A DNA stretch of 64,000 bases from Saccharothrix sp. HUAS TT1 (GCF_040744945.1 NZ_CP160453.1:3844001-3908000), one strand, 5' to 3'; shown: positions 28,844-38,473, numbered from the stretch's first letter. The notes: generated by a model from the sequence alone, not told the origin. Translations and numbers: made by a program.

Positions 28844-29268
28844 CAACCCGAAAGGCGTGCAAGGACTGTGGTTCGACCACGAGGAAAGTCACCTCTCCCG
28901 GTCCTCGTTGTGCGACCTGCCAGAGGGCACGCCGTACGAACGTCTCAGAGGCTCGCAGACTCGCCTACGTGGCGAAGCAGTACAACCTGACGCCCAAGCA
29001 ATATCAGGCGCTCTGGGAAGCCTGCGGAGGCAAGTGCATGACGTGTCGTCGCCTCCGGGCGCGATGCGTGGACCACGACCACAAGTGCTGTCCGGGGAAG
29101 ACGAGCTGCGGCAAGTGCGTCCGCGGCCTCTTGTGCGGCCCGTGCAATAAGGGCGTTCTGGGTCACCTCCGCGACGACCCGGCGGCTATGCGTCGCTGTG
29201 CCGACTACGTGGAGAACCCGCCTGCTCGATTGATCCTGGCGATTGACCGGCTAGAGGGAGATCCATGA
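28837..29268 (+). CDS. Recombination endonuclease VII
   Basis: 143 residues; GTG at 28837 overlaps the helicase end. Two zinc CxxC pairs near the N-terminus (CKDCGSTTR, CATCQR) are followed by the endonuclease VII core. This has GGKCMTCRR, CVDHDHKC (catalytic His), RGLLCGPCNKGVLGHL and a C-terminal DDPAAMRRCADYV. It resolves branched DNA such as Holliday junctions before packaging. Confidence 0.92.
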   Translation: MVATRKACKDCGSTTRKVTSPGPRCATCQRARRTNVSEARRLAYVAKQYNLTPKQYQALWEACGGKCMTCRRLRARCVDHDHKCCPGKTSCGKCVRGLLCGPCNKGVLGHLRDDPAAMRRCADYVENPPARLILAIDRLEGDP

Positions 29269-29477
29269 TCCAGCTCGATACGAACAGGTCGGATCTGCTC
29301 AAGATCCTTGAAGACATCTTCCATCCACCGTTCCCGGTGTACTGGGACGCCGGTGACTTCGAAACGAATTGGCGCTTCGAGGTCTCCAACGGCGTTGGAG
29401 TGTTTCGCGTGACACTCATCCATCCTGAATCGGAGGACACCGAGACCTTCGAGTGGGAGTTGAGCCTACGAGAATGA
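29265..29477 (+). CDS. Unknown small protein between endonuclease VII and primase
   Basis: 70 residues, ATG overlapping the previous stop. Short helix, then beta strands (FETNWRFEVSNGVGVFRVTLIHPESEDTETFEWELSL). No family recognised; overlaps the primase start by four bases, so co-translated. Confidence 0.65.
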   Translation: MIQLDTNRSDLLKILEDIFHPPFPVYWDAGDFETNWRFEVSNGVGVFRVTLIHPESEDTETFEWELSLRE

Positions 29478-29857
29478 CGGACGCTCCGATTGCCCGTTTG
29501 CTGGTGGCTTGGTTCCCGGACTGGGAGCCACCACCTGATCGGGCCGAATGGAACCCATGCCTTTGCCCGTTCCACGGGGAAGAGCACAAGTCCGCATCGG
29601 TGAGCTACGAGAACAACGCCTTCTCATGCAAGGCGTGTGACATGCGTGGCGACATCATCGCGCTAATCAAAAGGAAGGAGGGCTGCGGCTACCGGGATGC
29701 AGTCGAACGAGCAGAGAAAATACTTGATGGAAGCGACCAGTCGCTACCACAACGCTCTGATCGGAAGCCCCGCCGAAGAGTATTTGGCGAGTCGGGGATT
29801 CCTCAGCCTGAACGCAAGCGGAAAGCTCGAACGGTTCCGCCTTGGCTACGTAAGTGA
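29474..29857 (+). CDS. dnaG: DnaG-type primase, zinc-binding part
   Basis: 127 residues from ATG at 29474. The CHC2-type zinc motif is complete: PCLCPFHGEEHKSASVSYENNAFSCKACDMRGDIIALI. The rest (after about residue 85) is basic and low-complexity, and it overlaps the second primase ORF by 160 bases in another frame. It is the N-terminal half of a split primase; the zinc domain recognises the template. Either the two halves assemble or a frameshift joins them. Confidence 0.85.
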   Translation: MTDAPIARLLVAWFPDWEPPPDRAEWNPCLCPFHGEEHKSASVSYENNAFSCKACDMRGDIIALIKRKEGCGYRDAVERAEKILDGSDQSLPQRSDRKPRRRVFGESGIPQPERKRKARTVPPWLRK

Positions 29858-30356
29858 TCCGCTTCCGGGCCACCAGATGTACGCGGGATGGCTGGCTATC
29901 CCGTACCTGAGGTGGAGCCCTGGGCAGAAGTGGAGTGTCGTGACGATGCGGTTCCGATGCCTTCGGGACCACGATCACGACGAGCACGGCGGGAAATTCA
30001 TGAGCCACACGGGTGGCGGGGTTCGGCTCTTCAATACGATTTCGATGCTCGGCGAGCACGACGAGATCGCGATTTGCGAGGGAGAGCCCGACACCATCAC
30101 CGCCGAACTTTGCGGCATTCCGGCCGTAGGCGTTCCTGGTGTCCAGACCTGGCGGCCGTACTTCCGCCGCCTGTTCCTGGGGTTCCGCAAGGTCTTCGTA
30201 CTGGCGGACGGAGACAAGCCTGGTATGGAATTCGCCCGGAAAGTCGAGTCCTCACTTCCTAACGCGCTGATTGTGCCGATGGATGACCGAGAGGACGTGA
30301 GCAGCACTGTTCAAGTGCAAGGCCCCTCGGTCTTGCTGGAAAGGATGGGCCGTTGA
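29697..30356 (+). CDS. dnaG: DnaG-type primase, TOPRIM catalytic part
   Basis: 219 residues from ATG at 29697, whose ribosome site is weak. The RNA-polymerase domain starts SRYHNALIGSPAEEYLASRGF and KLERFRLGYV, the usual DnaG opening. The TOPRIM motif follows with IAICEGEPDTITAEL (Glu) and VFVLADGDKPGMEFA (DxD-like). It lies in a different frame from the zinc part with a long overlap. No C-terminal helicase-binding domain is seen. Confidence 0.85.
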   Translation: MQSNEQRKYLMEATSRYHNALIGSPAEEYLASRGFLSLNASGKLERFRLGYVSDPLPGHQMYAGWLAIPYLRWSPGQKWSVVTMRFRCLRDHDHDEHGGKFMSHTGGGVRLFNTISMLGEHDEIAICEGEPDTITAELCGIPAVGVPGVQTWRPYFRRLFLGFRKVFVLADGDKPGMEFARKVESSLPNALIVPMDDREDVSSTVQVQGPSVLLERMGR

Positions 30357-30853
30357 GCTTGGTTCAGGGAGCCCCCGTACTCATTACGGGGGGAAACGGT
30401 ACAGGCCGAGTTGGTCTGGTCAGAGGCGACTCTCTTGGCCTCCTGGAGGTGACCGCCGATGGCATTTACTACCTCAAGCACAGGGACGAGCTTGAACCCC
30501 TCGTGACGATCAGCCAGGCGGCCGAGTTCTTCGAGATCGAAGAGCGCCAAGAGGAAGAGGAGGAGAGCCCGCCTCCGATCGCGTCGAAGATCCTCAGCTT
30601 CGGCATGAGTTCCGAGCAGTTGGCCGAGTTCGTTGAGGGATACATCGTTGAGTGCGTCGGTCGCATTCGCGGAGTCGGAAACGCTCAGTACAGCCAGGAG
30701 ACCCACCAGAAGTTCGAGGGCATGTCCATTGAGGAGCTGATTGGCTACCTCCAGGAAGAGCTAATGGACATCAGCAACTACTGCGCAATGCTCCACATCA
30801 TCACGGAGCGGGTCAGGCAAGCCCTGGCAGTAACAGAAGGAGAAGAAGAGTGA
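30353..30853 (+). CDS. Unknown conserved protein with MazG-like helical end
   Basis: 166 residues from TTG at 30353 (TTGA overlap). A beta N-terminal domain (GTGRVGLVRGDSLGLLEVTADGIYYL) is followed by an acidic linker. The C-terminal stretch is HQKFEGMSIEELIGYLQEELMDISNYCAMLHI. It has E..EE..D spacing reminiscent of all-alpha NTP pyrophosphohydrolases, but also of a conserved actinophage family of unknown function. Function uncertain. Confidence 0.65.
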   Translation: MSLVQGAPVLITGGNGTGRVGLVRGDSLGLLEVTADGIYYLKHRDELEPLVTISQAAEFFEIEERQEEEEESPPPIASKILSFGMSSEQLAEFVEGYIVECVGRIRGVGNAQYSQETHQKFEGMSIEELIGYLQEELMDISNYCAMLHIITERVRQALAVTEGEEE

Positions 30854-31053
30854 GCACTGTCTATCAAGGTGACGGCCCTGAGCCGCCCGAGTACGTGACC
30901 AAGCTCCGGGATGACGAAGGAGACATCCTGGAACGCGTTGACGGAGGCTGGGACTGGCGAGTCATCAGCAACGAGGTTTACGGGGAAGAGGAAATGTTCC
31001 CCGCGCCCTGGCCCGCCTTCCGGAATGATGGCCCGTTCGAGGTGGTTGAGTGA
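30850..31053 (+). CDS. Unknown small acidic protein
   Basis: 67 residues, GTG overlap with the previous stop. Reads EPPEYVTKLRDDEGDILERVDGGWDWRVISNEVYGEEEMFPAPWPAF; a short beta-rich phage protein of unknown function, coupled to the phosphoesterase gene. Confidence 0.6.
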   Translation: MSTVYQGDGPEPPEYVTKLRDDEGDILERVDGGWDWRVISNEVYGEEEMFPAPWPAFRNDGPFEVVE

Positions 31054-31814
31054 CGCGAATCGTCATCATCTCGGACACTCAGATTCCCTACCACGACCGT
31101 AGGGCGCTCAAGTCCATCATCGGTTTCATCGGCTCGTACCAGCCCGACGAAGTGGTGCAGATCGGTGATCTGATGGACTTCCCCCAACCCTCGCGGTGGA
31201 GCAAGGACACCGCAATGGAGTTCCAGGGATCAGTGTTCGCAGATTGTGAGTACGCGAAGAAGAACGTACTCGCAGAGCTTCGCAAGGTTTACGGCGGCCC
31301 GATCAAGGTAGTCGAAGGAAACCACGACCTCAGGCCGCGGACGTATCTCGCGAAGTACGCGCCGGCGTTGGCCGAGTCCAACGCCTTCAACCTTGACAAG
31401 TTGCTCGATTTCGAGGGATTCGGGATTGAACTCTTGCCCGAGTTCTACGATTTCGCGCCGCAGTGGACGATGACTCACGGCCACGTCGGTGGAATCGCAC
31501 TGTCAAGGATCGCGGGAAACACCGCGCTCAACGCCGCGAAGCGGTTCGGCAAGTCGGTCATCATGGGCCACACTCACCGACTCGGCCAGGGTGCCCACAC
31601 CACCGGCTACGGCGGTGACATCGAGAAGACCGTTTACGGCGTCGAAGTCGGCAACCTGATGGACCAGAAATCGGCTCAGTACCTCAAGGGTGCTACGGGG
31701 AACTGGCAGAAGGGCTTCGCCATCGCGCACGCCAACAACACGGAAGTCCGGGTGGAGCTGATCCCCATTCGGGGACGCCAGTTCACGTACAACGGGGAGG
31801 TGTTCGTTGGTTGA
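31050..31814 (+). CDS. Calcineurin-like metallophosphoesterase
   Basis: 254 residues, GTG overlap start. Metal-binding motifs in order are IISDTQIPYHD (D-x-Q variant of DxH), VVQIGDLMD (GD), VVEGNHDLR (GNHD), MTHGHVGG (H) and MGHTHRLGQ (GHTH). The first motif has Gln where His is usual, as in several phage members. Possible substrates are cyclic or terminal phosphates on nucleic acids. L5-like phages carry such a gene in the replication arm. Confidence 0.88.
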   Translation: MTRIVIISDTQIPYHDRRALKSIIGFIGSYQPDEVVQIGDLMDFPQPSRWSKDTAMEFQGSVFADCEYAKKNVLAELRKVYGGPIKVVEGNHDLRPRTYLAKYAPALAESNAFNLDKLLDFEGFGIELLPEFYDFAPQWTMTHGHVGGIALSRIAGNTALNAAKRFGKSVIMGHTHRLGQGAHTTGYGGDIEKTVYGVEVGNLMDQKSAQYLKGATGNWQKGFAIAHANNTEVRVELIPIRGRQFTYNGEVFVG

Positions 31815-32397
31815 CCTCGAAGCGGACGTGAATAAGGCCGCGGGCATCGTCGCCCGCTCATGGCCGGCGTCCATTGAGGCCGCAGACATCGGACAGGAAA
31901 TCTGGCTGCGCCTGGTCGAGTCCCCGGACACGCATCGCCGCCTGGCCCTGGCCGAGGAGCGCGTCTCGGCCCTGGTCCACATCGGACACCAGGTAGCCGC
32001 CGAGCTGCGCTCGGCTCACGAGGTCGCGACGGGGCAGTACCGCTACGGCACCAGGGAGGTTCGCGGCCTGCTGGATTCCGGTGCGTTGACGGACAGGCAG
32101 GGCCTAGCCCAGGTCGAGCGCTTCGACCTCAGCGGAGGACTCGAACTCATGGCCGAACGGCACGAGGAGTACCACTCGGTCCTCTGGGACTACTACGTGC
32201 ACGGGGTTGCCCCCGAGCACCGCATGAAGATCACGAGGGCCGTCGATGCGCTCACCGAGTGCATGAACCAGATCCACCTGTCGAGCAGGTACACGGATCA
32301 CCAGGGACCAGGCGCACGCCGCGCCACGTCCAACGCCGCTGCCCAAGCACGCACGTCCCGTTCCTACAACGGAGACGGCGATGACGGCCGCTACTGA
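31807..32397 (+). CDS. Sigma-factor-like protein
   Basis: 196 residues from TTG at 31807, seven bases after GGGGAGG. The segment ARSWPASIEAADIGQEIWLRLVES resembles sigma region 2.1-2.2 (the D-Q-E-W-L-R-L core that contacts RNA polymerase). A clear region 4 is not obvious in the divergent C-terminal half, which ends in a low-complexity tail. It may redirect host polymerase to late promoters. I am moderately sure. Confidence 0.6.
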   Translation: MVDLEADVNKAAGIVARSWPASIEAADIGQEIWLRLVESPDTHRRLALAEERVSALVHIGHQVAAELRSAHEVATGQYRYGTREVRGLLDSGALTDRQGLAQVERFDLSGGLELMAERHEEYHSVLWDYYVHGVAPEHRMKITRAVDALTECMNQIHLSSRYTDHQGPGARRATSNAAAQARTSRSYNGDGDDGRY

Positions 32398-32407
32398 TCG
32401 GAGGTAA

Positions 32408-34423
32408 ATGACTGTTGCGTGGGGGCCTACGGGCCAGCTCGTCTACGAGCGAACCTATTCACGCACCAAGCCTGACGGCACAAAGGAGACCTGGCCCGAG
32501 ACGGTTCAGCGGGTCGTGGACGGCAACCTAGCGTTGCGTCCCGACCATCTCCTTCCCAATGAGCGCGAACGCCTGATCGAGCACATGACGGCATTCAAAA
32601 TCATCCCCGGTGGAAGACACCTCTGGGCATCGGGTGTCGCAGGCAGGCAGTACTTGTTCAACTGCCATGTATCGGGATGGTCTCCCGATGTTACCGAGCA
32701 TTTCCAGTTCACCTTCCTGCGGCTGATGGAGGGAGGTGGAGTGGGAGCCAACTACAGCAACCGGTACCTCAACCAGTACGGCCCGATGTGTCAGAAGCTC
32801 AACGTACACGTCGTCTGCGACCCAGAGCACCCCGACTACGAAAGGTTGCGCAATGCTGGAGTACTTTCTGACGCTTTTGACGCCGACTGGCCGGGAGCAT
32901 ATGAAGTGGAGGATAGCCGAGAAGGTTGGGCGGGTGCGCTGGTTGATCTGGTTTCTACGTACTATCGCCCGGCGAAGTACACGGACAGGGTCTACGACGT
33001 GTCCCGAGTACGAGGCGAGGGAACCCGTCTCAAGACCTTCGGGGGTAGGGCCTCCGGACCCACGCCGCTTGCGGTGATGCTCCATGAGGTCTCGACGGTT
33101 CTCAACGCGGCTCCATACGGACGGCTTCATGGTATGGCCGCGATGGAGATCGACCATGCTATTGCCAAATGTGTAGTCAGTGGTGGCAATCGCAGGTCGG
33201 CCCGAATGTCGATCATGCGGTGGGATGACCCAGAGATCAAATCGTTCATCAACTCCAAGAAGGATGGGTCGTCGCACTGGACGACGAACATCTCTGTCGA
33301 AGTTGATGACGAGTTCTTCGCCCGCGCCAACGCGGGAAGGCCCGACGCATCACACGTCCTGGCGATGATCGCGGGAGGGATGCTGGACAACGGAGAACCC
33401 GGGATCTGGAACTCTCAGCTCTCGAACCGGGGCGAGCCCAACACCGTGGTAGCGACGAACCCGTGCGGGGAAATCGCGCTGGAAAGCTGGGAGAACTGCA
33501 ACCTGGGGCACGTCAACCTAGCCAAGTTCGCCAACCGAGGCCCGGACGATATCGACTGGATGGGGCTGTACGAGGCACATGTCCTCATGGCTCGCTTCCT
33601 CATGCGGGCCACCTACGGCGACGTAAACGATCCGAAGCAGGCAGAAGTCCTCAGCCGGAACCGGCGTATCGGCTTGGGGCATTTGGGTTTTGCTTCGTTC
33701 CTGGCGAGGTTGGGGATCAAGTACTCGGAAGCATCACGCAACTACGAGGTATCCCGAATCCTCGAAGACCTCGCCCAGGACGTTGACGACGCAGTACGGG
33801 ACTACGCGCATCAGCTCCGCATCCCAATCCCGGTGAAGATTCGCACCGTCGCCCCCACGGGCACGATTGCGAAGATGCCTGGAGTATCGGAAGGGATTCA
33901 CCCGATCTTCGGCAAGTACTTCATCCGCCGAGTCAGGCTAAGCACGATCGACCCTGACCAGTTCGAGACGGCGACGAGGTACGCGGCGCAGGGCTACGAA
34001 GTCGAACCTGACCTCTCGGCACCCAACACCGTGGTCGTGTCCATCCCCACCAAGGACAGTCTCTTGGAAGAGGTTGCCACCCTTTACGGGGAGGCCCGCG
34101 CGGAGGAGATCGTTGAGTCCGCGGCCGATTTGACGCTTGAGCAGATGCTATCGGTTCAGGAGATGTATCAACGCTATTGGGCGGACAATGCGGTGAGCTA
34201 CACCGCCAACATCGATCCGGCGAAGTACACCCTGCCGGAGTTGGCGAACGTGCTTCTGCGGTACGGGACCGAGCTGAAGGGGACCACCGTGTTCCCAGAA
34301 AAGTCGTTCGCTCAAGCACCCTACGAGCGAATCACCAAGGACGCCTACAAATCCGCCACCGTACGCGACGTGGCTGACGGCGTTGACGACGAGTGCGCAA
34401 CCGGGGCCTGCCCGGTTCGCTGA
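32408..34423 (+). CDS. nrdJ: Ribonucleotide reductase, class II (adenosylcobalamin type)
   Basis: 671 residues, ATG at 32408 after GGAGG. Characteristic stretches are [39 protein letters not shown] and [23 protein letters not shown] (radical-site NPCGE). Later come [18 protein letters not shown] and [21 protein letters not shown]. The C-terminal CATGACPV gives the redox-shuttle cysteines. Class II enzymes need no partner subunit. It feeds dNTPs for replication, as in L5. Confidence 0.93.
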   Translation: MTVAWGPTGQLVYERTYSRTKPDGTKETWPETVQRVVDGNLALRPDHLLPNERERLIEHMTAFKIIPGGRHLWASGVAGRQYLFNCHVSGWSPDVTEHFQFTFLRLMEGGGVGANYSNRYLNQYGPMCQKLNVHVVCDPEHPDYERLRNAGVLSDAFDADWPGAYEVEDSREGWAGALVDLVSTYYRPAKYTDRVYDVSRVRGEGTRLKTFGGRASGPTPLAVMLHEVSTVLNAAPYGRLHGMAAMEIDHAIAKCVVSGGNRRSARMSIMRWDDPEIKSFINSKKDGSSHWTTNISVEVDDEFFARANAGRPDASHVLAMIAGGMLDNGEPGIWNSQLSNRGEPNTVVATNPCGEIALESWENCNLGHVNLAKFANRGPDDIDWMGLYEAHVLMARFLMRATYGDVNDPKQAEVLSRNRRIGLGHLGFASFLARLGIKYSEASRNYEVSRILEDLAQDVDDAVRDYAHQLRIPIPVKIRTVAPTGTIAKMPGVSEGIHPIFGKYFIRRVRLSTIDPDQFETATRYAAQGYEVEPDLSAPNTVVVSIPTKDSLLEEVATLYGEARAEEIVESAADLTLEQMLSVQEMYQRYWADNAVSYTANIDPAKYTLPELANVLLRYGTELKGTTVFPEKSFAQAPYERITKDAYKSATVRDVADGVDDECATGACPVR

Positions 34424-34434
34424 GAAAGGATCAT

Positions 34435-34923
34435 ATGAGCAGCGACCCCTTCGAGAACGACCCCTTCAGCGACGGCGACGCAGACGAGGCACAGACCGCG
34501 ATTGCGCCGGGCCCGGCGGCCGACGCCGTACCGGCCTGGGACGGTTCGGCTACCTACACCTTCAAGGGCAAGGGCGGGTTCGACTCCTCCTGGCTCGTCG
34601 TCCGGGCTCCGAGCCTGGGAAGGCTGGCAGAACTCCTGGAGGACCGAGACGAGGTCAAGCGGTTGGTTGACGCCGCCACGGCGGTGGACGCCTACCTCAA
34701 GAGCAAGGACCCCGGTTCGGGGCAGGGGCAGGCCCGCCAGGGCGGCGGCTCCGGTGGGGGCGGCAAGCCTGCCGGCGCTTCCAGGCACCCCAAGGGCAAG
34801 ACGAGCCAGTGCGAGCACGGTGAGCGGGTCTACAAGAGCGGCCAGAAGAAGAACGGATCGGGCCTCTGGCACGCCTTCGACTGCCCTCAGAACGTGTGTG
34901 ACCGCGAGTGGACCACCGCGTAA
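34435..34923 (+). CDS. Conserved actinophage protein, possible single-strand DNA binder
   Basis: 162 residues from ATG at 34435 (AAAGGA upstream). Acidic N-terminus, then a beta/alpha domain (TYTFKGKGGFDSSWLVVRAPSLGRLAELLEDRDEVKRLVDAATAVDAYL). A Gly-rich linker (about 105-120) leads to a C-terminal zinc-like module CEHGERVYKSGQKKNGSGLWHAFDCPQNVC. The family recurs next to phage replication genes; the single-strand-binding role is inferred from position and linker style. Confidence 0.6.
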   Translation: MSSDPFENDPFSDGDADEAQTAIAPGPAADAVPAWDGSATYTFKGKGGFDSSWLVVRAPSLGRLAELLEDRDEVKRLVDAATAVDAYLKSKDPGSGQGQARQGGGSGGGGKPAGASRHPKGKTSQCEHGERVYKSGQKKNGSGLWHAFDCPQNVCDREWTTA

Positions 34924-34948
34924 TAACTGAATACAGATAGACGGGAAG

Positions 34949-34972
34949 AGCCGGGGCCTCAGAACCCCGGCT
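34949..34972 (+). terminator. Rho-independent terminator
   Basis: AGCCGGGG and CCCCGGCT form an 8-bp stem followed by TTCCGTTT. It separates the reductase unit from thyX. Confidence 0.75.
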
Positions 34973-34996
34973 TTCCGTTTGCCTAGAAGGAGATCA

Positions 34997-35725
34997 ATGA
35001 AGGTAACCCCCATCGCTTACACAAGCCTTGTGGGAGGGCTCGCGCACTATGACATCGAAGAGTGGATGGAGTACGACCTTGACTCGACCGAAGCCGATGC
35101 TCTGGCCGAGTTCGCAGGGCGTTCCTGCTACCAGTCCTTCCACAAGCCCAATCCCGCTACCGAGGCCAACCGCGATTACCTCGCGAACATCCTGAACCAA
35201 GAGCATGAGTCCGTCCTTGAGCACGCGAGTGTCACCTTCTACGTCACCGGTGTATCTCGCGCGTTGACGCACGAACTCATCCGGCACAGACACCTATCGT
35301 TCAGCGAATTGAGTCAGAGGTTCGTGAATGTCGAAGGGGCACAGTTCGTCACGGCCCCGGCACTAGCCGAACACTGGGACGAATTCCTCACCGAGGACAA
35401 GACACGCGCCAGTGGTGTCCGAGGCGCTACGGAAGAGCTGTACCAGTTCGTCAGGTACGTCTACGCGGATCTGGTGAGTTATCTGCACGGCAAGGGAATG
35501 ACCCGAAAGAAGGCCCGCGAAGCGGCTCGATCGGTAATGCCCAACGCCACAGAGACCCGAATCGTTGTAACCGGAAACATCCGGGCCTGGCGGTGGGTCA
35601 TCAAGAAGCGTTTCCATGCCGCCGCGGATGCTGAGATTCGTCAGTTCGCGGGCGAAGTGCTCAACCACCTTCGCGAGATCGCGCCGCACTCTGTCCAGGA
35701 CATCCCAGAGGAGCCCTACTCGTGA
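34997..35725 (+). CDS. thyX: FAD-dependent thymidylate synthase
   Basis: 242 residues, ATG at 34997 after AAGGAG. The ThyX signature RHRHLSFSELSQR lies at residues 96-108. Other conserved parts are HESVLEHASVTFYV, ARSVMPNATETRIVVTGNIRAW and HFERRL-like IREIAPHSVQ. It converts dUMP to dTMP using tetrahydrofolate, FAD and NADPH. Overlaps the methyltransferase gene by four bases. Confidence 0.95.
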   Translation: MKVTPIAYTSLVGGLAHYDIEEWMEYDLDSTEADALAEFAGRSCYQSFHKPNPATEANRDYLANILNQEHESVLEHASVTFYVTGVSRALTHELIRHRHLSFSELSQRFVNVEGAQFVTAPALAEHWDEFLTEDKTRASGVRGATEELYQFVRYVYADLVSYLHGKGMTRKKAREAARSVMPNATETRIVVTGNIRAWRWVIKKRFHAAADAEIRQFAGEVLNHLREIAPHSVQDIPEEPYS

Positions 35726-36387
35726 GGCTGCTCGATCTCTACTGCGGCGGGGGCGGTGCCGCCGCAGGTTACATCGATGCCGGGTTCGAAGTGACCGGTG
35801 TGGACCTCAAGGACCACTCGGCGTACTACCCAGGGAACTTCGTCCAAGGGAACGCCCTGGAGTACGTCCAGGAGCACGGGCACGAGTACGACGCCGTCCA
35901 CGCTTCGCCCCCGTGCCAGGCGTACAGCTCCATCACGGCAGACCACGACAGACACCCTGACCTGGTAGGCCCGACGCGTGAGGCATTGTTCCTGGCCGGC
36001 CGTCCGTGGGTGATGGAGAACGTAGTTGGGTCTCCCGTAAGACCAGACCTCAAGCTGTGCGGGTCTCACTTCGACCTCGTGTCAAGCGGCTACCTGCTCA
36101 AGCGCCACCGACTCTTCGAGCTGGAGGGGTTCGCGGTGCCTCAGCCCAAGTGCACCTGCGCAGGCCGGAAGGTCGCGGGCGTCTACGGGAACCTTCCGCC
36201 CGAGCGGAGCGCCTTCCGGGAGTACGGCAGGCCCGACAAGAACCGGGGCGTCAAGTTCCCCCTGTCCGACGCGCAAAGGGTGATGGGCGTAAAGCTTCCG
36301 AAGGAGGTCGTCGTTCAGGCAATCCCGAGGGCGTACACGCATTACATCGGCAAGTACCTGATGGAGGCGCTTAGTGGAACGAGTTGA
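35722..36387 (+). CDS. DNA (cytosine-5) methyltransferase
   Basis: 221 residues. Motif I is LLDLYCGGGGAAAGYIDAGFEVTGVD; the catalytic loop is HASPPCQAYSSI (Cys in PPCQ); motif VI is WVMENV. Motifs IX and X are reduced to VVVQAIPRAYTHYIGKYL. It is shorter than free-standing enzymes (target-recognition domain of only about 80 residues). It probably protects phage DNA from host restriction. No cognate endonuclease is adjacent. Confidence 0.9.
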   Translation: MRLLDLYCGGGGAAAGYIDAGFEVTGVDLKDHSAYYPGNFVQGNALEYVQEHGHEYDAVHASPPCQAYSSITADHDRHPDLVGPTREALFLAGRPWVMENVVGSPVRPDLKLCGSHFDLVSSGYLLKRHRLFELEGFAVPQPKCTCAGRKVAGVYGNLPPERSAFREYGRPDKNRGVKFPLSDAQRVMGVKLPKEVVVQAIPRAYTHYIGKYLMEALSGTS

Positions 36388-36640
36388 CAGGAGTTCGGCT
36401 CAAGGAATCCTCGCCCAGGAGATGTTCGAAGCCTGGATGCGAGAGCACGGGAACAAGCCGAAGAAGTTCCCGAAGTACATCGGAGACAAGCCCTCAATCT
36501 GGTGGATCATGGCGGGCGTGGCCTTCACGTCGGCACAGATCACCGACTTCCGCGCCGAGGGCTTCCGCGAACTATGGCGAGACGCAGAAGTCGAGCTGCA
36601 AGAGCTGAAGGCCACGCTGCGAACCTTGAGCGAAGTCTGA
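36374..36640 (+). CDS. Unknown small protein before DNA polymerase
   Basis: 88 residues from GTG at 36374, overlapping the methyltransferase end by 14 bases; GGAGG lies nine bases upstream. Basic N-terminus (MREHGNKPKKFPKYIGDK), one hydrophobic segment (IWWIMAGVAFTSA) and an acidic helical tail. Function unknown. Confidence 0.6.
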   Translation: MERVDRSSAQGILAQEMFEAWMREHGNKPKKFPKYIGDKPSIWWIMAGVAFTSAQITDFRAEGFRELWRDAEVELQELKATLRTLSEV

Positions 36641-36651
36641 TCGGAGTCTGA

Positions 36652-38460
36652 TTGCGCACCCTGAAGTACAGGGTCGCGGGTGACGAAGTCACCATCAATC
36701 GAGTTGAAACGGAAGACGACCTACCAGCGTTCCGTGATTTCATTCGGGCGAACCTCAAGGCTCTCGCCTGCGACTCCGAATCTACCGGCCTGGACATCTA
36801 CTCAGGCAAACACAGAATGCGCCTGGTGCAGTTCGGCACGCCGAACGAATCATGGGTGCTGCCTGTCGAGCGGGGAAGTGCGTACGTAGAGGATGCCGTG
36901 AAGGCGCTCAGAGGTGCTGAGCGTTTGATCTTCCAGAACGGAATGCACGACCTCTTGGCGTTTGACCGCCACTACGACGTGAAGCTAGAGGAATTGTGGC
37001 CCAAGGTCACGGACACTCAGCTAATCGCAAAGCTCATCGATCCGCGGCCCTTTGAGCGGGGCGGGATCGGGGCAAGCCTGGAAGACCTCATTCGGCACTA
37101 CATCGACGTTGACCTAGCCGACAGCGTCAAGGGTCTGATGACCAAGCTCGCCAAAGAGCACAAGACAACCAAGTCCCGCATCTTCGAGAAGATCGACCTG
37201 GACCACCCTGAGTACAACCTGTACGCGGGAATGGACCCGATCGAAGCCGCCCGGGTGCTCCGAGCGGAACTTCCCTTGGTTCCTACATCGGCCAAGCCGT
37301 TGATCGCGTTCGAGCACAAGGTTGCCGAAATCTGTTCCTACATGGAACGAACAGGCTTCCTGCTCGACATCGACTATGCCCTAGACCTCTCGGCCAAGCT
37401 CCAAGGCGAAGAGGCAGCAGCAAAGGAGATTGCGAAGTCGTTCGGTTGTGAGAATGTCAATAGCACCGAACAAGTAGCCGATGTGTTGGAGTTCCGAGGT
37501 CGGCGCATCCGCGGCCGAACTCCAACAGGCAAGCGGAAGGTAGATAAAGACCTACTCGAATCCCTGGCGACCGAAGGAGACGAGTTCGCGCGGGCGGTTA
37601 TCGACGCCAAGCGTGCAGGCAAGTGGAGAACCACTTGGGTCGAAACCTTCCTTGACACGGTGGACGAGCACGGGCGCTGTCACCCGAGCATCAACACCCT
37701 GCAAGCCCGCACAGGCCGCATGAGTATCACGGGGATTCCGGCACAGACCCTCCCCGCGAACGACTGGATCATCCGGCGTTGCTTCATCGCTGACCCTGGA
37801 CATCTCATCGGGTCCGTTGACTACCAGGCACAGGAACTCCGGGTTCTTGCCGCCCTGTCCAAGGACACAACGATGATCCAGGCTTTCCTTGATGGTGCCG
37901 ATTTGCACTTGATGACGGCGCAAGCCGCCTTCGGAGCACACATCACCAAGGACAGCCCTGAGCGGAAGTACGCGAAGACCGTGAACTTCGGCCGGGTCTA
38001 CGGCGGTGGTGCTGGAACCGTCTCGAAACAGACGGGCCTGGACTACCTCACTGCCAAGCGAGTGGTTGACGCGTTCGACCACAGGTATCCGAACGTCACG
38101 GCCTACTCGCGCTTCCTGGCGAAGCAGGCTCAACGGGATGGGTTCATCACGACGCCTTCGGGTCGTCGGTTGCCGGTGGACTCGGATAGGGCGTACAGCG
38201 CCCTGAACTACATGGTGCAGAGCACCAGTAGGGACGTCACCTGCCGTGCCCTCATTCGATTGCACGAGGCCGGATACACGCCGTACATCCGCCTGCCGGT
38301 TCATGACGAAGTCGTTGTCTCTCTTCCTGAGAAGCACGCGGCGAGGGGTGCACGGAACATCGCGCGAATCATGCGCGAACAAATGGGTCCGGTCCTGATC
38401 GACACGGACGCGGAAGTTGGAATGCGGTCATGGGGCTCCCTGTACGGAGCAGCCGCGTAA
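36652..38460 (+). CDS. polA: Family A DNA polymerase I with 3'-5' exonuclease
   Basis: 602 residues from TTG at 36652. The exonuclease domain keeps Asp41/Glu43 (DSESTG), IFQNGMHDLLAFD and YAGMDPIEA. Polymerase motif A is GSVDYQAQELRVLA (Asp390), motif B is RKYAKTVNFGRVYGGG (438-452) and motif C is LPVHDEVVV (His551-Glu553). Motif A reads DYQAQE instead of the usual DYSQIE. There is no 5'-nuclease domain, as in L5 and T7 type polymerases. It is the main phage replicase. Confidence 0.95.
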   Translation: MRTLKYRVAGDEVTINRVETEDDLPAFRDFIRANLKALACDSESTGLDIYSGKHRMRLVQFGTPNESWVLPVERGSAYVEDAVKALRGAERLIFQNGMHDLLAFDRHYDVKLEELWPKVTDTQLIAKLIDPRPFERGGIGASLEDLIRHYIDVDLADSVKGLMTKLAKEHKTTKSRIFEKIDLDHPEYNLYAGMDPIEAARVLRAELPLVPTSAKPLIAFEHKVAEICSYMERTGFLLDIDYALDLSAKLQGEEAAAKEIAKSFGCENVNSTEQVADVLEFRGRRIRGRTPTGKRKVDKDLLESLATEGDEFARAVIDAKRAGKWRTTWVETFLDTVDEHGRCHPSINTLQARTGRMSITGIPAQTLPANDWIIRRCFIADPGHLIGSVDYQAQELRVLAALSKDTTMIQAFLDGADLHLMTAQAAFGAHITKDSPERKYAKTVNFGRVYGGGAGTVSKQTGLDYLTAKRVVDAFDHRYPNVTAYSRFLAKQAQRDGFITTPSGRRLPVDSDRAYSALNYMVQSTSRDVTCRALIRLHEAGYTPYIRLPVHDEVVVSLPEKHAARGARNIARIMREQMGPVLIDTDAEVGMRSWGSLYGAAA

Positions 38461-38473
38461 AGAAGGGGAACCA

